Below the pieces are notes generated by a model that worked only from the letters and a program-made list of their open reading frames with translations, was not told the DNA's origin and did no database searches. Position numbers and translations under genes: made by a program. DNA of 64,000 nt from UBA1764 sp045642565 (GTDB lineage: Bacteria; Bacillota; Clostridia; Peptostreptococcales; Anaerovoracaceae), in NCBI GenBank assembly GCA_045642565.1, contig JAZUJE010000022.1, positions 24,673-88,672 of the forward strand, read 5' to 3'. Below, piece after piece: positions 8,595 through 17,541 of this stretch. Within the stretch, counting starts at the first letter, position 1. The number at the start of each line of letters is the position of its first letter.

Positions 8595-8608
8595 TATTTT
8601 CCTCCTTA

Positions 8609-8626
8609 ATTGGATTCCTATCCAAT
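8609..8626. repeat. Inverted repeat in the leader of the BMP lipoprotein gene
   Basis: ATTGGA (8609-8614) and TCCAAT (8621-8626) form a 6-bp inverted repeat just upstream of the lipoprotein ribosome binding site. It could be a small hairpin near the start or an operator half-site pair; the sequence alone does not decide. Confidence 0.4.
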
Positions 8627-8640
8627 AATTAACTATATCA

Positions 8641-8657
8641 GTTCGTTTAATACGAAC
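8641..8657. promoter_or_regulatory. GTTCGT-N5-ACGAAC palindrome upstream of the BMP lipoprotein gene
   Basis: A 6-bp perfect inverted repeat with a 5-base AT spacer lies about 47 bases before the lipoprotein start. It looks like a repressor operator. The CGAAC cores recall purine-repressor boxes, but their orientation (GTTCG then CGAAC) is opposite to the Bacillus PurBox pair, so I do not assign PurR. Confidence 0.4.
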
Positions 8658-8667
8658 ATATTGCCAA

Positions 8668-9087
8668 TTAATTTAAAATCTCGTATTTTTCGACAAAGTC
8701 GCCAAGCTCTTCTTTGTCGGCTGAAAGACTTAATACGAAATCCGGACCATACTTTTCTGATGCAGCAGCCAACCTTTCCAAAAATACCGGAAGATCTTCT
8801 AACTTTACATCTGCATGCTTAAGTATACTGTCAATATAAATTGTCTCGATATCATGATCTTGGCTGATTATTCCCAAAATAAAACCGATGTATTCATCTG
8901 TATTTGTAATCAATTCGTAATCTTCCATACAAACGACACGAATCCGATAACTCAAATCATACATCAGTCTTTGGTTTTTATTAATAAAAACGACGCTCCC
9001 GTTTACTTTATCAAGACAATCGTTGGCCATGTCTACCATCTGTTTAGTTTTTCCTGAGCCTTTATGACCGACGAGTAATTTCACCAT
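8668..9087 (-). CDS. Small P-loop protein of unknown function
   Basis: A 139-residue protein starting MVKLLVGHKGSGKT, with a Walker A at residues 7-14 essentially at the N-terminus. A hydrophobic strand ending in acid, TIYIDS, is a candidate Walker B. The C-terminal half (LSLSADKEEL and beyond) resembles a short P-loop NTPase core without added domains. I chose the ATG at 9087 because GAAGGAG lies nine bases upstream; a longer frame begins at 9162 inside rlmN but has no ribosome binding site. It follows rlmN by 34 bases and probably shares its transcript. The nucleotide and the target are unknown. Confidence 0.72.
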   Translation of the reverse strand: MVKLLVGHKGSGKTKQMVDMANDCLDKVNGSVVFINKNQRLMYDLSYRIRVVCMEDYELITNTDEYIGFILGIISQDHDIETIYIDSILKHADVKLEDLPVFLERLAAASEKYGPDFVLSLSADKEELGDFVEKYEILN

Positions 9088-9121
9088 TGGCGCCATCTCC
9101 TTCCATTCAACTATGTTAATA

Positions 9122-10144
9122 TTATAACAGTTTCTTGCGTAATTGTCCACATGCGGCGTCAATATCCGAGCCTAATTCCCGTCTAACAGTTGTTGGAATT
9201 CCAAGCTTTTCGAGCTTTGCAGCAAAAAGTTTTGCTGATTCTCTGCTTGTTCCTTTGAGACCTGTCTCTTGTACAGGATTCAGTGGTATCAAATTAACAT
9301 GACAAAGCTGCCCTTCCAATAGCTTTGCAAGCTTTTCGGCTGCTTTTGGACTATCATTTTGCCCTGAAATCAGCGTATATTCATAACTGACACGGCGAGA
9401 AGTTTTCTCTTCGTGGGCTTTACAAGCTTTTATAAGCTGCTCAAGGCTATATTTTTTGGCAATAGGCATAATTTCTTCTCGTTCTTCTTGTGATGAAGCA
9501 TGCAGGCTGATTGCCAGATTTACCTGTGGATATTCATCCGTAAAACGCTCTATCATCGGAACTATGCCACAAGTTGAAACAGTTATATTTCTAAAGCTTA
9601 GGTTAATTCCTTGAGGGTCATGGATCATATCAAGAAATTTGCACAATTCTTCATAATTATCAAATGGCTCGCCCATTCCCATAAGTACTATATGATTTAT
9701 GTCGGAATTAGTAGAACGCTTGATGGTCAAATATTCATCTAATATCTCCCACGCTTTAAGATTTCGGCGTTTTCCTCCTATGGTGCTGGCACAAAATTTA
9801 CAGCCCATATTACAGCCAACCTGTGTAGAAAGGCATAAAGAATTGCCATATTCATAGCTCATAAATACTGCTTCGATATGTTCTCCATCAGGGCATCTTA
9901 AAAGATACTTTCTGGTGCCATCAGAAGATACCTGTTCAAGTTCTATTTCCAGATTATCAAAAGCAAAATTAGAGCTTAATTCTTCCTTTAAAGCCTTTGG
10001 AAGATTTGCCATCTCGTCCCAAGTTCTAGCTCCCTTACTTAACCATTCAAAAATTTGCTTTTCCCTAAATAATGGCTGGTTTATGGAAACTAAAAAGGCA
10101 GATAGTTCTTTCCTATTTATTTCTTTAATGTTAATTATTGACAT
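9122..10144 (-). CDS. rlmN: 23S rRNA/tRNA adenine-C2 methyltransferase RlmN
   Basis: A 340-residue radical SAM enzyme of the RlmN/Cfr family that methylates A2503 of 23S rRNA and A37 of some tRNAs. The cluster-binding motif CNMGCKFC is clear (CxxxCxxC), as are the family stretches FMSYEYGNSLCLSTQVG, LMGMGEPFDNYE and ISLHAS. The C-terminal AACGQL segment supplies the second catalytic Cys expected in RlmN. Length is normal. A good promoter (TTGAAA-17-TATAAG) lies in the short divergent gap shared with comEC. Confidence 0.95.
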   Translation of the reverse strand: MSIINIKEINRKELSAFLVSINQPLFREKQIFEWLSKGARTWDEMANLPKALKEELSSNFAFDNLEIELEQVSSDGTRKYLLRCPDGEHIEAVFMSYEYGNSLCLSTQVGCNMGCKFCASTIGGKRRNLKAWEILDEYLTIKRSTNSDINHIVLMGMGEPFDNYEELCKFLDMIHDPQGINLSFRNITVSTCGIVPMIERFTDEYPQVNLAISLHASSQEEREEIMPIAKKYSLEQLIKACKAHEEKTSRRVSYEYTLISGQNDSPKAAEKLAKLLEGQLCHVNLIPLNPVQETGLKGTSRESAKLFAAKLEKLGIPTTVRRELGSDIDAACGQLRKKLL

Positions 10145-10169
10145 TTATTTCCTTTCATGCTACCCTAAC

Positions 10170-10198
10170 CTTATACCATATTTTACCAAATTTTTCAA
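10170..10198 (-). promoter_or_regulatory. Promoter for rlmN and the P-loop gene
   Basis: On the minus strand TTGAAA (10193-10198) is separated by 17 bases from TATAAG (10170-10175). The -10 ends about 25 bases before the rlmN start. Confidence 0.65.
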
Positions 10199-10205
10199 GG
10201 GTATT

Positions 10206-12338
10206 ATGAGAAGACCAATTATTTATATACTGTTTTCTGAATGTTTAATCATTCTCATATTAATCAAGGGCTTTGGATTTGACTTATACCATACAGATAT
10301 AAGTCAATATTATGATAGCATACAAACCATCAGCGGAACTGTTAAAACAGTGCAAATTAAAAAAAATTATGCTGCCCTTACAGTTGATTTAGGACATGAA
10401 AACATACTTCTTCGCTTAAAGAATGTAAACGAAGAAGATTACATTTTCGATTTAGTTGGACGCAAAATTACGGCTACGGGGAAAATAACAGAGCCGGCCA
10501 AAGCTACAAATCCAGGATGTTTTGATTATAGAAATTATCTCAGAGCCAGAAAATGCTATGGAATTATTGAAGTCTCAAAATTCAAATTCGAGCCAAGCAC
10601 AATAGTAAATCCTTTTTCTCACTACATTTCAGTACAAAAAGGTCTATTCTTTAGTGCCGCTAAAAATATGATTAATGAAAAAAGCTTTTCAATTTTATCG
10701 GGAGTTCTTTTTGGCGAAAAAGGATATATGGATGAAAACTTATACGAGCAATTCCAATTAAATGGAATTGCTCATGTTTTGGCAGTATCAGGCTTACATG
10801 TAGGTTTAGTATACGGAACAATTCAAAAGCTTTTAAAACGAAAGGACTTGTTATCAGGGATAATCGGAATGCTATGTTTGCTTATTTATGCAGCCCTTTC
10901 AAATTTTGCCGTATCGGTAATCAGAGCAGCTTCTATGATTTGCTTAAGCATAATAGCCTTTCAGATTAGAAGAAGATATGACATGCTGTCTGCAGCAAGT
11001 TTTGTTGCTATTGTCTTACTTTTGATTAATCCATATTACATTTTTGACAGTGGCGCTCAACTGTCTTTTCTTGCAGCATATTCTTTAGCAGTATTACTTC
11101 CGTGGTTCGAAAGCAGATTCAAAAAAATATGCGACAAATATAGAAGTGATTTTTTGTATAAAATAGGAAGCCCTTTTATAGCGGGCATAAGCTTACAAAT
11201 CGGAATGGCCCCTCTGATGGCATATCATTTTTTAAACTTTTCGCCATTAAGTTTGTTTATAAATCCGATAGCAATATATCTCGCATCATTACTTCTTCCT
11301 ATTGGATTGATTTGCTTTTTCCTTTATCCTTTTAAACTTTTTTTCGCTGCAAGTTGCGGCGTGGCACAAACAGTGTGCTATTTACTTAATTCATTATCAA
11401 ATCTTGCATACAAGATTTTACCTGGACTAAGCACTTGCGCTCCACCGTTTTCTTTAATCGCACTCTACTATCTGCTATTGTTTTTCAGTTTCTCAGAAGA
11501 AAGATATATTTTAATACGAAAAGGGAAAGACGACATTGTTGTTTTACTAAATTGTATATTAATATCTTTTGCCTGCATTATGCCCTTTGCACTTGGAATA
11601 TCACAAAACGTAATTCCATGGAAATACAATAATTATGATTTTGTTTTCCTTGATGTTGGACAAGGCGATTCAACACATATACAAAGTGCCGGATTAAATA
11701 TGCTTATTGATGGTGGAGGATCAATTTATAAAGATATAGCTGAAAATACTTTAAAGCCCTATTTACTTAAAAACGGAGTTTATAAATTAGATTTAGCTAT
11801 AGTGACACATTTGGACACAGATCATAGTAAAGGGATTGCAGATTTATCGCAAAGCATGAAAATAAAAACTATCATTTTCCCGGAATCAGCTAAAGGCGAA
11901 GACTTATCTAATTTTAATAGCGAAAATATTATTTTTCTTAAAGCCGGAGATTCTATCAGATTCGGAAATCTTAACATCAAAATTTTATCTGCTAATGGAA
12001 ATGATGCAAATTCCGGCTCCTTGGTTTGCAGTTGCGAAGGAGCTGAGTATAGTGCTCTCTTTATGGCTGATGCCCCTATTGCAAGCGAAGACAGGATAAA
12101 TTTTCCAGATATAGATATCCTTAAAGTTGGTCACCACGGAAGTAAAACATCAACATCTGAAAGGCTTTTACAAGCGGCAAGCCCTGAAATTGCAATAATT
12201 TCCTGCGGCAAAAACAACAAATATGGGCATCCTACAGAGCGGGTTCTTGAACTACTTAAAAACTCGGGTATAATTATAAAGAGAACTGATTTGGAAGGTG
12301 CAATATGCATAAAGAACAAGAACATCCTTACAAATTAA
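10206..12338 (+). CDS. comEC: ComEC/Rec2-family DNA uptake channel protein
   Basis: A 710-residue protein when started at the ATG at 10206, which has CAAGG at good spacing; the open frame continues far upstream but only antisense to rlmN. The order is typical: N-terminal helices, a soluble domain with the ATNPGCFDYRNYLRARKCYG region near residue 100-120, the multi-helix competence domain (about 160-450, including NGIAHVLAVSGLHVGL), and a C-terminal metallo-beta-lactamase domain from about residue 478. That domain has FLDVGQGDS, THLDTDH and KVGHHGSKTS. ComEC carries transforming DNA across the membrane and the C-terminal domain may act as a nuclease. No other com gene is nearby, so competence is not demonstrated. 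It overlaps holA by 34 bases. Confidence 0.93.
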   Translation: MRRPIIYILFSECLIILILIKGFGFDLYHTDISQYYDSIQTISGTVKTVQIKKNYAALTVDLGHENILLRLKNVNEEDYIFDLVGRKITATGKITEPAKATNPGCFDYRNYLRARKCYGIIEVSKFKFEPSTIVNPFSHYISVQKGLFFSAAKNMINEKSFSILSGVLFGEKGYMDENLYEQFQLNGIAHVLAVSGLHVGLVYGTIQKLLKRKDLLSGIIGMLCLLIYAALSNFAVSVIRAASMICLSIIAFQIRRRYDMLSAASFVAIVLLLINPYYIFDSGAQLSFLAAYSLAVLLPWFESRFKKICDKYRSDFLYKIGSPFIAGISLQIGMAPLMAYHFLNFSPLSLFINPIAIYLASLLLPIGLICFFLYPFKLFFAASCGVAQTVCYLLNSLSNLAYKILPGLSTCAPPFSLIALYYLLLFFSFSEERYILIRKGKDDIVVLLNCILISFACIMPFALGISQNVIPWKYNNYDFVFLDVGQGDSTHIQSAGLNMLIDGGGSIYKDIAENTLKPYLLKNGVYKLDLAIVTHLDTDHSKGIADLSQSMKIKTIIFPESAKGEDLSNFNSENIIFLKAGDSIRFGNLNIKILSANGNDANSGSLVCSCEGAEYSALFMADAPIASEDRINFPDIDILKVGHHGSKTSTSERLLQAASPEIAIISCGKNNKYGHPTERVLELLKNSGIIIKRTDLEGAICIKNKNILTN

Positions 12339-13261
12339 TAAATCGCATTATTAAAAGCGGAGATTTTCCTACAGTAATTTTAATGTACGGCAAAGAACGC
12401 TTTATGATTGAATGGGCATATAAGAGCTTAAAAAAAGCTCTTGTTAATCCTGCAACTGGAAGCTTAGACTATACCCTTTTTCACGAAGCCGAAACAACAG
12501 AAGCCGAAATTATTTCTGCATGCGAAACTGTACCTTTTATGTCAGAAAAGAAATTGATCGTAATAAAAGATTTAGATTTAGATTTGAGTGATTATATCAG
12601 TGATATTCCAAGGACAAGCTTATTAGTAATAGTTCAGGAAAAAGTAGATAAACGAAAGTCCTTGTACAAAAAAATAGAACAAGTCGGTTTAAGCTTCGAT
12701 TTCACACCACTTGACGAGGCAACATTAGTTACATGGGTTCATAAAAGAATTCCAAATATAAGTAAAGAAGATTTGCTGCATTTTGCTAAAGATGCAGGAT
12801 ATTTTGATAACGAAAGAGATTATAATCTTTTTAATTTTGAAAATGACTTAAAGAAAGCTTACGCTTTATATGACAATCAAGCAAATATAAGCTATGACGA
12901 TATGAAAAATGTGTCATCGGCAGATTATGAAAATAATGCTTTTAAATTGCTTGATGCAGCTTTTTCAAATAAAAAAAGCGAGGCTATGCGCATGCTTAAC
13001 CAATTTAAAACAACAAGCGATGTGATAAAATTTCACGGTTTACTTTGTTCTCAGCTTGAAATTATGCTTGAAGCCCGAGAGAATCCTAATATCACCGGAG
13101 TAAACCCTTATAGACTTAAAAAAGCTATAGCTGCATCAGAGCATCTTACAACAGCCCGTCTTAAAGCTGCACTTTCAGCGTGCTATAAAATTGAAAGCGA
13201 AATAAAAAGCGGACGTATGGACGCCCGCCTTTCTTTAGAATTGTTTGTCGCTAAAATCTAA
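12305..13261 (+). CDS. holA: DNA polymerase III delta subunit
   Basis: A 318-residue HolA/YqeN-type clamp-loader delta subunit. The N-terminal region has VILMYGKERFMIEWAYKSL and the FHEAETTEAEIISACETVPFM area, followed by the three-domain organisation of the family; overall length is usual. Delta opens the sliding clamp as part of the loader. The ATG at 12305 has GGAAGG upstream, inside the end of comEC, the same comEC-holA order found in many Firmicutes. The stop is only 2 bases from the convergent PBP stop and no terminator is visible between them. Confidence 0.92.
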   Translation: MHKEQEHPYKLINRIIKSGDFPTVILMYGKERFMIEWAYKSLKKALVNPATGSLDYTLFHEAETTEAEIISACETVPFMSEKKLIVIKDLDLDLSDYISDIPRTSLLVIVQEKVDKRKSLYKKIEQVGLSFDFTPLDEATLVTWVHKRIPNISKEDLLHFAKDAGYFDNERDYNLFNFENDLKKAYALYDNQANISYDDMKNVSSADYENNAFKLLDAAFSNKKSEAMRMLNQFKTTSDVIKFHGLLCSQLEIMLEARENPNITGVNPYRLKKAIAASEHLTTARLKAALSACYKIESEIKSGRMDARLSLELFVAKI

Positions 13262-13263
13262 TT

Positions 13264-16200
13264 TTACCAAACCCACTCATCTTCATAATCTTCATCTTCA
13301 TAGTCTTCGTCTTCATAATCGTAGTCTTCACCACCATCATCAATCGGATTCAATGGAATACTCGTATCTGCGTACGGAGAAACCGGATACTGACTTGGAT
13401 TTGGATTATGATATGGACAATAATAATCTGGCAAATCATTAACAGCATCAGGCATACTATCCTTGGTTAAATTAAGTGAATGTCCCACACTAGCCTCAAA
13501 TTGTGCAAGCTGTTTTTCCCAAGAAAGTCCGCCAGGTCTTACCACGCCAACCTTTGTCATGCTTGGGCAAAGAGGTGTTGCTAAATATCCAGATTGTGCA
13601 CATACATCTGCGCTTGCTAATCCTACAAATGGGCTTTCTTCATATGAGCCAGGCTCGGTTCCGGCAATAAAGATTTCTGTTAAAGCAGAAGCTGATGTTG
13701 TATATGGGCTATATGTTCCGGAATATTTATCAACAGTAGCTGTAACGAAATCACCCTTCATCTCAAACTCTTCGCGAGGCAAAGTGGAACAAACCTGATC
13801 CATAATTTTTGCCCAAAGCTTTGCAGCTTTACTTGAATCTGAATTTACAGGAATATTTACATCGCTTCCAATCCAAGTTGCAGCAGAATACTGTGGGGTA
13901 AGTCCACAGAACCAAATATCATATCTATCAGTTGTTGTTCCTGTCTTTCCGGCTGATGGTTGGCTTGATAATTTTGCACCAGATCCAAGGCCATTAGTTA
14001 CAACAGTTCTTAAAATATCTGTCATAAGAGATGCAACCGATTCATCAAGAACCTCGACATGACTTGGTTCTTTAGAAAGAACTATATCTCCGTTCTTTGT
14101 CGTTACTGTAGTATAGCAAATAGGTTCAGTATATGTACCATAATTACCGAATGTACCATATGCTGCTGTCATCTCTAACGGAGAAATACCTCTTGTCATT
14201 CCACCAAGAGCAAGAGCTGAAGCATTAGCATCATTAACAGGCCCTTCATTTTCCGAAACAACAGATGTGATACCCATTTTACGCAATTGGTCTATGCTCC
14301 TTTGAGGATCCCCAATTTGCATATAAAGATTTACAGCGCATGCATTGATTGATTGTTCAACAGCATGTCTTAAATTTGTAATACCTGTGTATCCTGCATA
14401 CCAATTCTTTGGCCAAGCAGCTCCTCCACGAAGAATCGGAGCATCATCTATTGGCATTGCAGCGGTAAAACCAGGGGTTCCTTCAAATCCCATCTGCAGC
14501 GCTAAAGAATATACCGCCAAAGGTTTAATTGAAGATCCAGGCTGTCTTGTTGATGTAGCTCTGTTATATAAAAGTTTTCCTTCTATATCTCTTCCACCAA
14601 CCATACCTTTAATGTAGCCTGTCTTATAATCCATAATAACCATTGCCGATTGCGGTTGACGGACCTGTTGCTTTAATGTGAAGAAATCTTTTGAAATTGT
14701 TACTGTTCCATCATCATTCTTTGTAAATGCATTTGGGTTTTCATCAAAGAATTCATGGGAAATAATCAAATCGCCATCTGCATTTCTATCTTTATATTCT
14801 TTGGCAATTTGCAATACACCGCCATCACGGCTATAACATACGCCATCAACCATCTCATATAAATCTTTAAACTCGGCGCTGTAATCAATTTCTCCTGCAA
14901 CTGTTGTTTTATAGAAATTCATACGCTTGCCACTATAAATCAACATATCGCCATTAGATAATTCTTTATACTCATCTGCAGAAAGTACAAAATTGCCATC
15001 TGCATTAAAGTATGTAGTCATATTATAAAGCAGAACCCTGCCATCTGAATCTAAAGCATTACCCTGTGCATCTTTTCTTTGAATAGCAACTCCAGGGAAA
15101 TTATCAGGATTATCGTATTCTTTATCCATAATTTCCTGAACACGCATATCCATGGTTGAATTAATTCTAAGACCGCCACTGTATAACAGTTTATTGGCTG
15201 TTTCTTCGTCATACCCTGCAGTAATTAAATCTTTCAGAACCTGATCTTTAACATAATCTGCAAAATAAGATGTAGTTGTTGTATTAACTGCCGAAGAACC
15301 AGGATTTAAATAATCTCTGATTGAATCCGCTTTGGCTGATTCATATGTAGCATCATCAAGTTTACCTTGATCATGTAAGTAATATAATACTAATTTAATA
15401 CGATCTGCTCCGGCTGGATTATAATAAACAACCCAATCATCATCTTTGCTGATAACATCAAGTGCTTCTATATCTTCTACCGAATCTAATGCAACACGTT
15501 TCAAAGGCGCATAATTGTTTGGGCTTTGCGGTAAGGCTGCAAGCTGTGCACATTCAAGCAAACTTAAATCTTGAACATCTTTTGAGAAATATGCTTCTGC
15601 CGCAGCCGCGACACCATTGCAGTTGTATCCCAAATAGATAGTATTAAGATATGCTTCAATAATTTGTTCTTTAGACAATTTTTGTTCAAGCTGTATTGTA
15701 TAATAAGCCTCCATAACCTTACGTGATAATGAACGTTCATTTTTAATTTGCGGAAGGTATAGGTTTCTTGCAAGTTGTTGAGTAATTGTTGATGTACCGC
15801 CTATACGTTCGCTTTGTCCTGATACCTTTTGCCATACAGCACCGACTATACGAATGAAGTTAAACCCGTGATGAGTCCAGAAAGTTTTATCTTCTATAGA
15901 AACAAAGCTATCAATTAGCTGTTTAGGAATTTCGCTAAATTCCAAATTTGTTCTAAGCGCATTCCCAGAGTAAATATTATCTATGGTATTACCATCTTTA
16001 TCATAAATAATTGAGTTTTCTGAAAGTAACTCATAGATATTATCAGGATTAATGTCCGGAGCCTTGCTGATAGTAACGGCTACAAAACATGCCACAGCAA
16101 TACCCATAGCAAGACAAACTGCAATTATAATCAGTATTATCTTTTTTATAGATATTTTCTTGTGCTTCTTTTTTGCCTTAGGCATCTTAGGCTTTTTAGC

Positions 16201-16641
16201 ATCCTCTCTGCTTTCTTCAATAACTGTTTCTTTTGTTTCAGCTTTTACATCTTCAGCTTTATTCTTTTTCTCCGAAATCAAAGCTTTGACCTTTGACTTA
16301 AGCTCTGTCAATTTTGAAACCGAAGTTTTATTTGCTTTCATAGCAACTCTTGAAAGTCTTACAGGCTCTTCATTTGCCTGTTCTGAATCTTCTTCAAGAA
16401 TTTTTTCTAAATCAAAGTCTTCCGCATTGCCAAAACGCATTTTTGCATAACCCGGCTCTGCGAATAAAAGATCTGCATTTTCAGTTTTTAGCGGACGTTC
16501 TTCGATGATATCTTCAACTCTTGGAACAACCATTGTTTTGGATAGATCATCTGTTTCTTCTGCCGAAGTTTCAAAACGATTTTTCAATTTTTCAAACTCT
16601 GACAAAACGTCTCTGTCGTACTCACTATATCTGTCACTCAT
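13264..16641 (-). CDS. Class A penicillin-binding protein (PBP1A-type glycosyltransferase/transpeptidase)
   Basis: A 1125-residue bifunctional peptidoglycan synthase. A long charged cytoplasmic region (1-166) precedes one membrane helix (about 167-191). The GT51 domain has the catalytic Glu250 in SIEDKTFWTHHG and GGTSTITQQLARN. The transpeptidase domain has SSIK (Ser703-Lys706), SIN (764-766) and KTGTT (899-903). Between them lies an insert of about 150 residues with NADG/DDG turns. The end is an acidic Asp/Glu/Tyr tail built from 5-residue repeats and finishing WVW. I chose the ATG at 16641 because GAGGGG lies just upstream; an in-frame start at 16686 would overlap ftsY and lacks a site. It closes the valS-rnc-smc-ftsY operon. 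The tail is the unusual part. Confidence 0.93.
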   Translation of the reverse strand: MSDRYSEYDRDVLSEFEKLKNRFETSAEETDDLSKTMVVPRVEDIIEERPLKTENADLLFAEPGYAKMRFGNAEDFDLEKILEEDSEQANEEPVRLSRVAMKANKTSVSKLTELKSKVKALISEKKNKAEDVKAETKETVIEESREDAKKPKMPKAKKKHKKISIKKIILIIIAVCLAMGIAVACFVAVTISKAPDINPDNIYELLSENSIIYDKDGNTIDNIYSGNALRTNLEFSEIPKQLIDSFVSIEDKTFWTHHGFNFIRIVGAVWQKVSGQSERIGGTSTITQQLARNLYLPQIKNERSLSRKVMEAYYTIQLEQKLSKEQIIEAYLNTIYLGYNCNGVAAAAEAYFSKDVQDLSLLECAQLAALPQSPNNYAPLKRVALDSVEDIEALDVISKDDDWVVYYNPAGADRIKLVLYYLHDQGKLDDATYESAKADSIRDYLNPGSSAVNTTTTSYFADYVKDQVLKDLITAGYDEETANKLLYSGGLRINSTMDMRVQEIMDKEYDNPDNFPGVAIQRKDAQGNALDSDGRVLLYNMTTYFNADGNFVLSADEYKELSNGDMLIYSGKRMNFYKTTVAGEIDYSAEFKDLYEMVDGVCYSRDGGVLQIAKEYKDRNADGDLIISHEFFDENPNAFTKNDDGTVTISKDFFTLKQQVRQPQSAMVIMDYKTGYIKGMVGGRDIEGKLLYNRATSTRQPGSSIKPLAVYSLALQMGFEGTPGFTAAMPIDDAPILRGGAAWPKNWYAGYTGITNLRHAVEQSINACAVNLYMQIGDPQRSIDQLRKMGITSVVSENEGPVNDANASALALGGMTRGISPLEMTAAYGTFGNYGTYTEPICYTTVTTKNGDIVLSKEPSHVEVLDESVASLMTDILRTVVTNGLGSGAKLSSQPSAGKTGTTTDRYDIWFCGLTPQYSAATWIGSDVNIPVNSDSSKAAKLWAKIMDQVCSTLPREEFEMKGDFVTATVDKYSGTYSPYTTSASALTEIFIAGTEPGSYEESPFVGLASADVCAQSGYLATPLCPSMTKVGVVRPGGLSWEKQLAQFEASVGHSLNLTKDSMPDAVNDLPDYYCPYHNPNPSQYPVSPYADTSIPLNPIDDGGEDYDYEDEDYEDEDYEDEWVW
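13281..13325. repeat. Three 15-base tandem repeats encoding the acidic PBP tail
   Basis: Three imperfect 15-base units beginning CTTCATA (13281-13295, 13296-13310, 13311-13325) encode repeated Glu-Asp-Tyr-Glu-Asp-type blocks at the C-terminus of the PBP. They could change copy number by slippage without breaking the frame. Confidence 0.8.
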
Positions 16642-16645
16642 ATTC

Positions 16646-17539
16646 TTACCCCTCAAAAATACTTGATGCAAACTCAGCAGCATCAAAGGACTTTAAATCG
16701 TCCATACCTTCTCCTAACCCAATGTATTTAACCGGCAAGTCGAATTCATCACTAATTGTAACAACTATGCCCCCTTTTGCAGTACCGTCCATTTTGGTAA
16801 GTACTATTCCGGAAAGATCTGTAACCTCTCCAAATTCTTTTGCTTGCGAAATTGCATTTTTACCAGTGGTTGCATCGAGGACTAAAAGCACTTCCCTATT
16901 TGCTTCTGGAAACTCCCTATCAATCACCTTATACATTTTTGCAAGCTCTGCCATTAAATTTTTCTTATTCTGCAATCTTCCGGCAGTGTCACAAATAACA
17001 ACATCCATGGCTTTTGCTTTTGCAGATTGCATACCATCAAAAATAACAGCTGAAGGGTCTGCCCCCTCTTTATGTTTAATTACAGGAACGCCTAATCTTT
17101 CACCCCAAATCGATAATTGTTCTGCAGCTGCAGCCCTAAATGTATCAGCAGCAACCAGCATCACGCTTTTACCTTCATTTTTAAGCATATGTGCTATCTT
17201 GGCGATACTTGTTGTTTTGCCAACGCCGTTAACGCCTATCATAAGGATTACAAGCGGGGTCTTTTCTGAAAGTTTATTACGTTCGCCCTTGTCCAGCATG
17301 GATGCGACAATAGATTTAATCTGATCTTTGACTGCATCAGCATCGCGCAATCTATCGTGTCTGATGCTATCACGCAGGCTATCTGTAATTTTCATTGTTG
17401 TGTCCATTCCTATGTCAGAAGAGATAAGCACTTCTTCAAGTTCATCTATCATCTCTTCGTCAGGCTTTGGCCTAAGAAGAATTACATCTCCTATATTTTG
17501 TGCCAAATTACCAAAGAATGATTTTTTATTTCCAAACAT
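16646..17539 (-). CDS. ftsY: Signal recognition particle receptor FtsY
   Basis: A 297-residue SRP GTPase. After a short helical N domain (about 1-90), the G domain shows GVNGVGKTT (102-110), the DTAGR motif, and TKMDGTAKGG near the end. The acidic N-terminal A domain of enterobacterial FtsY is absent, as in many Firmicutes. FtsY docks ribosome-SRP complexes on the membrane for cotranslational insertion. It follows smc by 2 bases and precedes the PBP start by a few bases, so it is translated from the valS operon transcript. Its order after rnc and smc is the classical rnc-smc-ftsY arrangement. Confidence 0.96.
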   Translation of the reverse strand: MFGNKKSFFGNLAQNIGDVILLRPKPDEEMIDELEEVLISSDIGMDTTMKITDSLRDSIRHDRLRDADAVKDQIKSIVASMLDKGERNKLSEKTPLVILMIGVNGVGKTTSIAKIAHMLKNEGKSVMLVAADTFRAAAAEQLSIWGERLGVPVIKHKEGADPSAVIFDGMQSAKAKAMDVVICDTAGRLQNKKNLMAELAKMYKVIDREFPEANREVLLVLDATTGKNAISQAKEFGEVTDLSGIVLTKMDGTAKGGIVVTISDEFDLPVKYIGLGEGMDDLKSFDAAEFASSIFEG

Positions 17540-17541
17540 AA

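Noticed and set aside
8641..8657. Canonical PurR box pair before the BMP lipoprotein gene
   Set aside because: The CGAAC cores are present but in the reverse orientation to the Bacillus PurBox pair, so I kept only the neutral palindrome.
9088..9162. Longer start of the P-loop protein
   Set aside because: The start at 9162 overlaps rlmN without a ribosome binding site; 9087 has GAAGGAG at good spacing.
9915..10205. Longer N-terminus for ComEC (frame open from 9915)
   Set aside because: The extension lies antisense over rlmN and has no ribosome binding site; 10206 has one and gives the normal membrane start.
16521..17324. Plus-strand 267-codon open frame across ftsY
   Set aside because: It is antisense to clear ftsY and PBP coding sequence and shows Ser/Pro-rich shadow composition.
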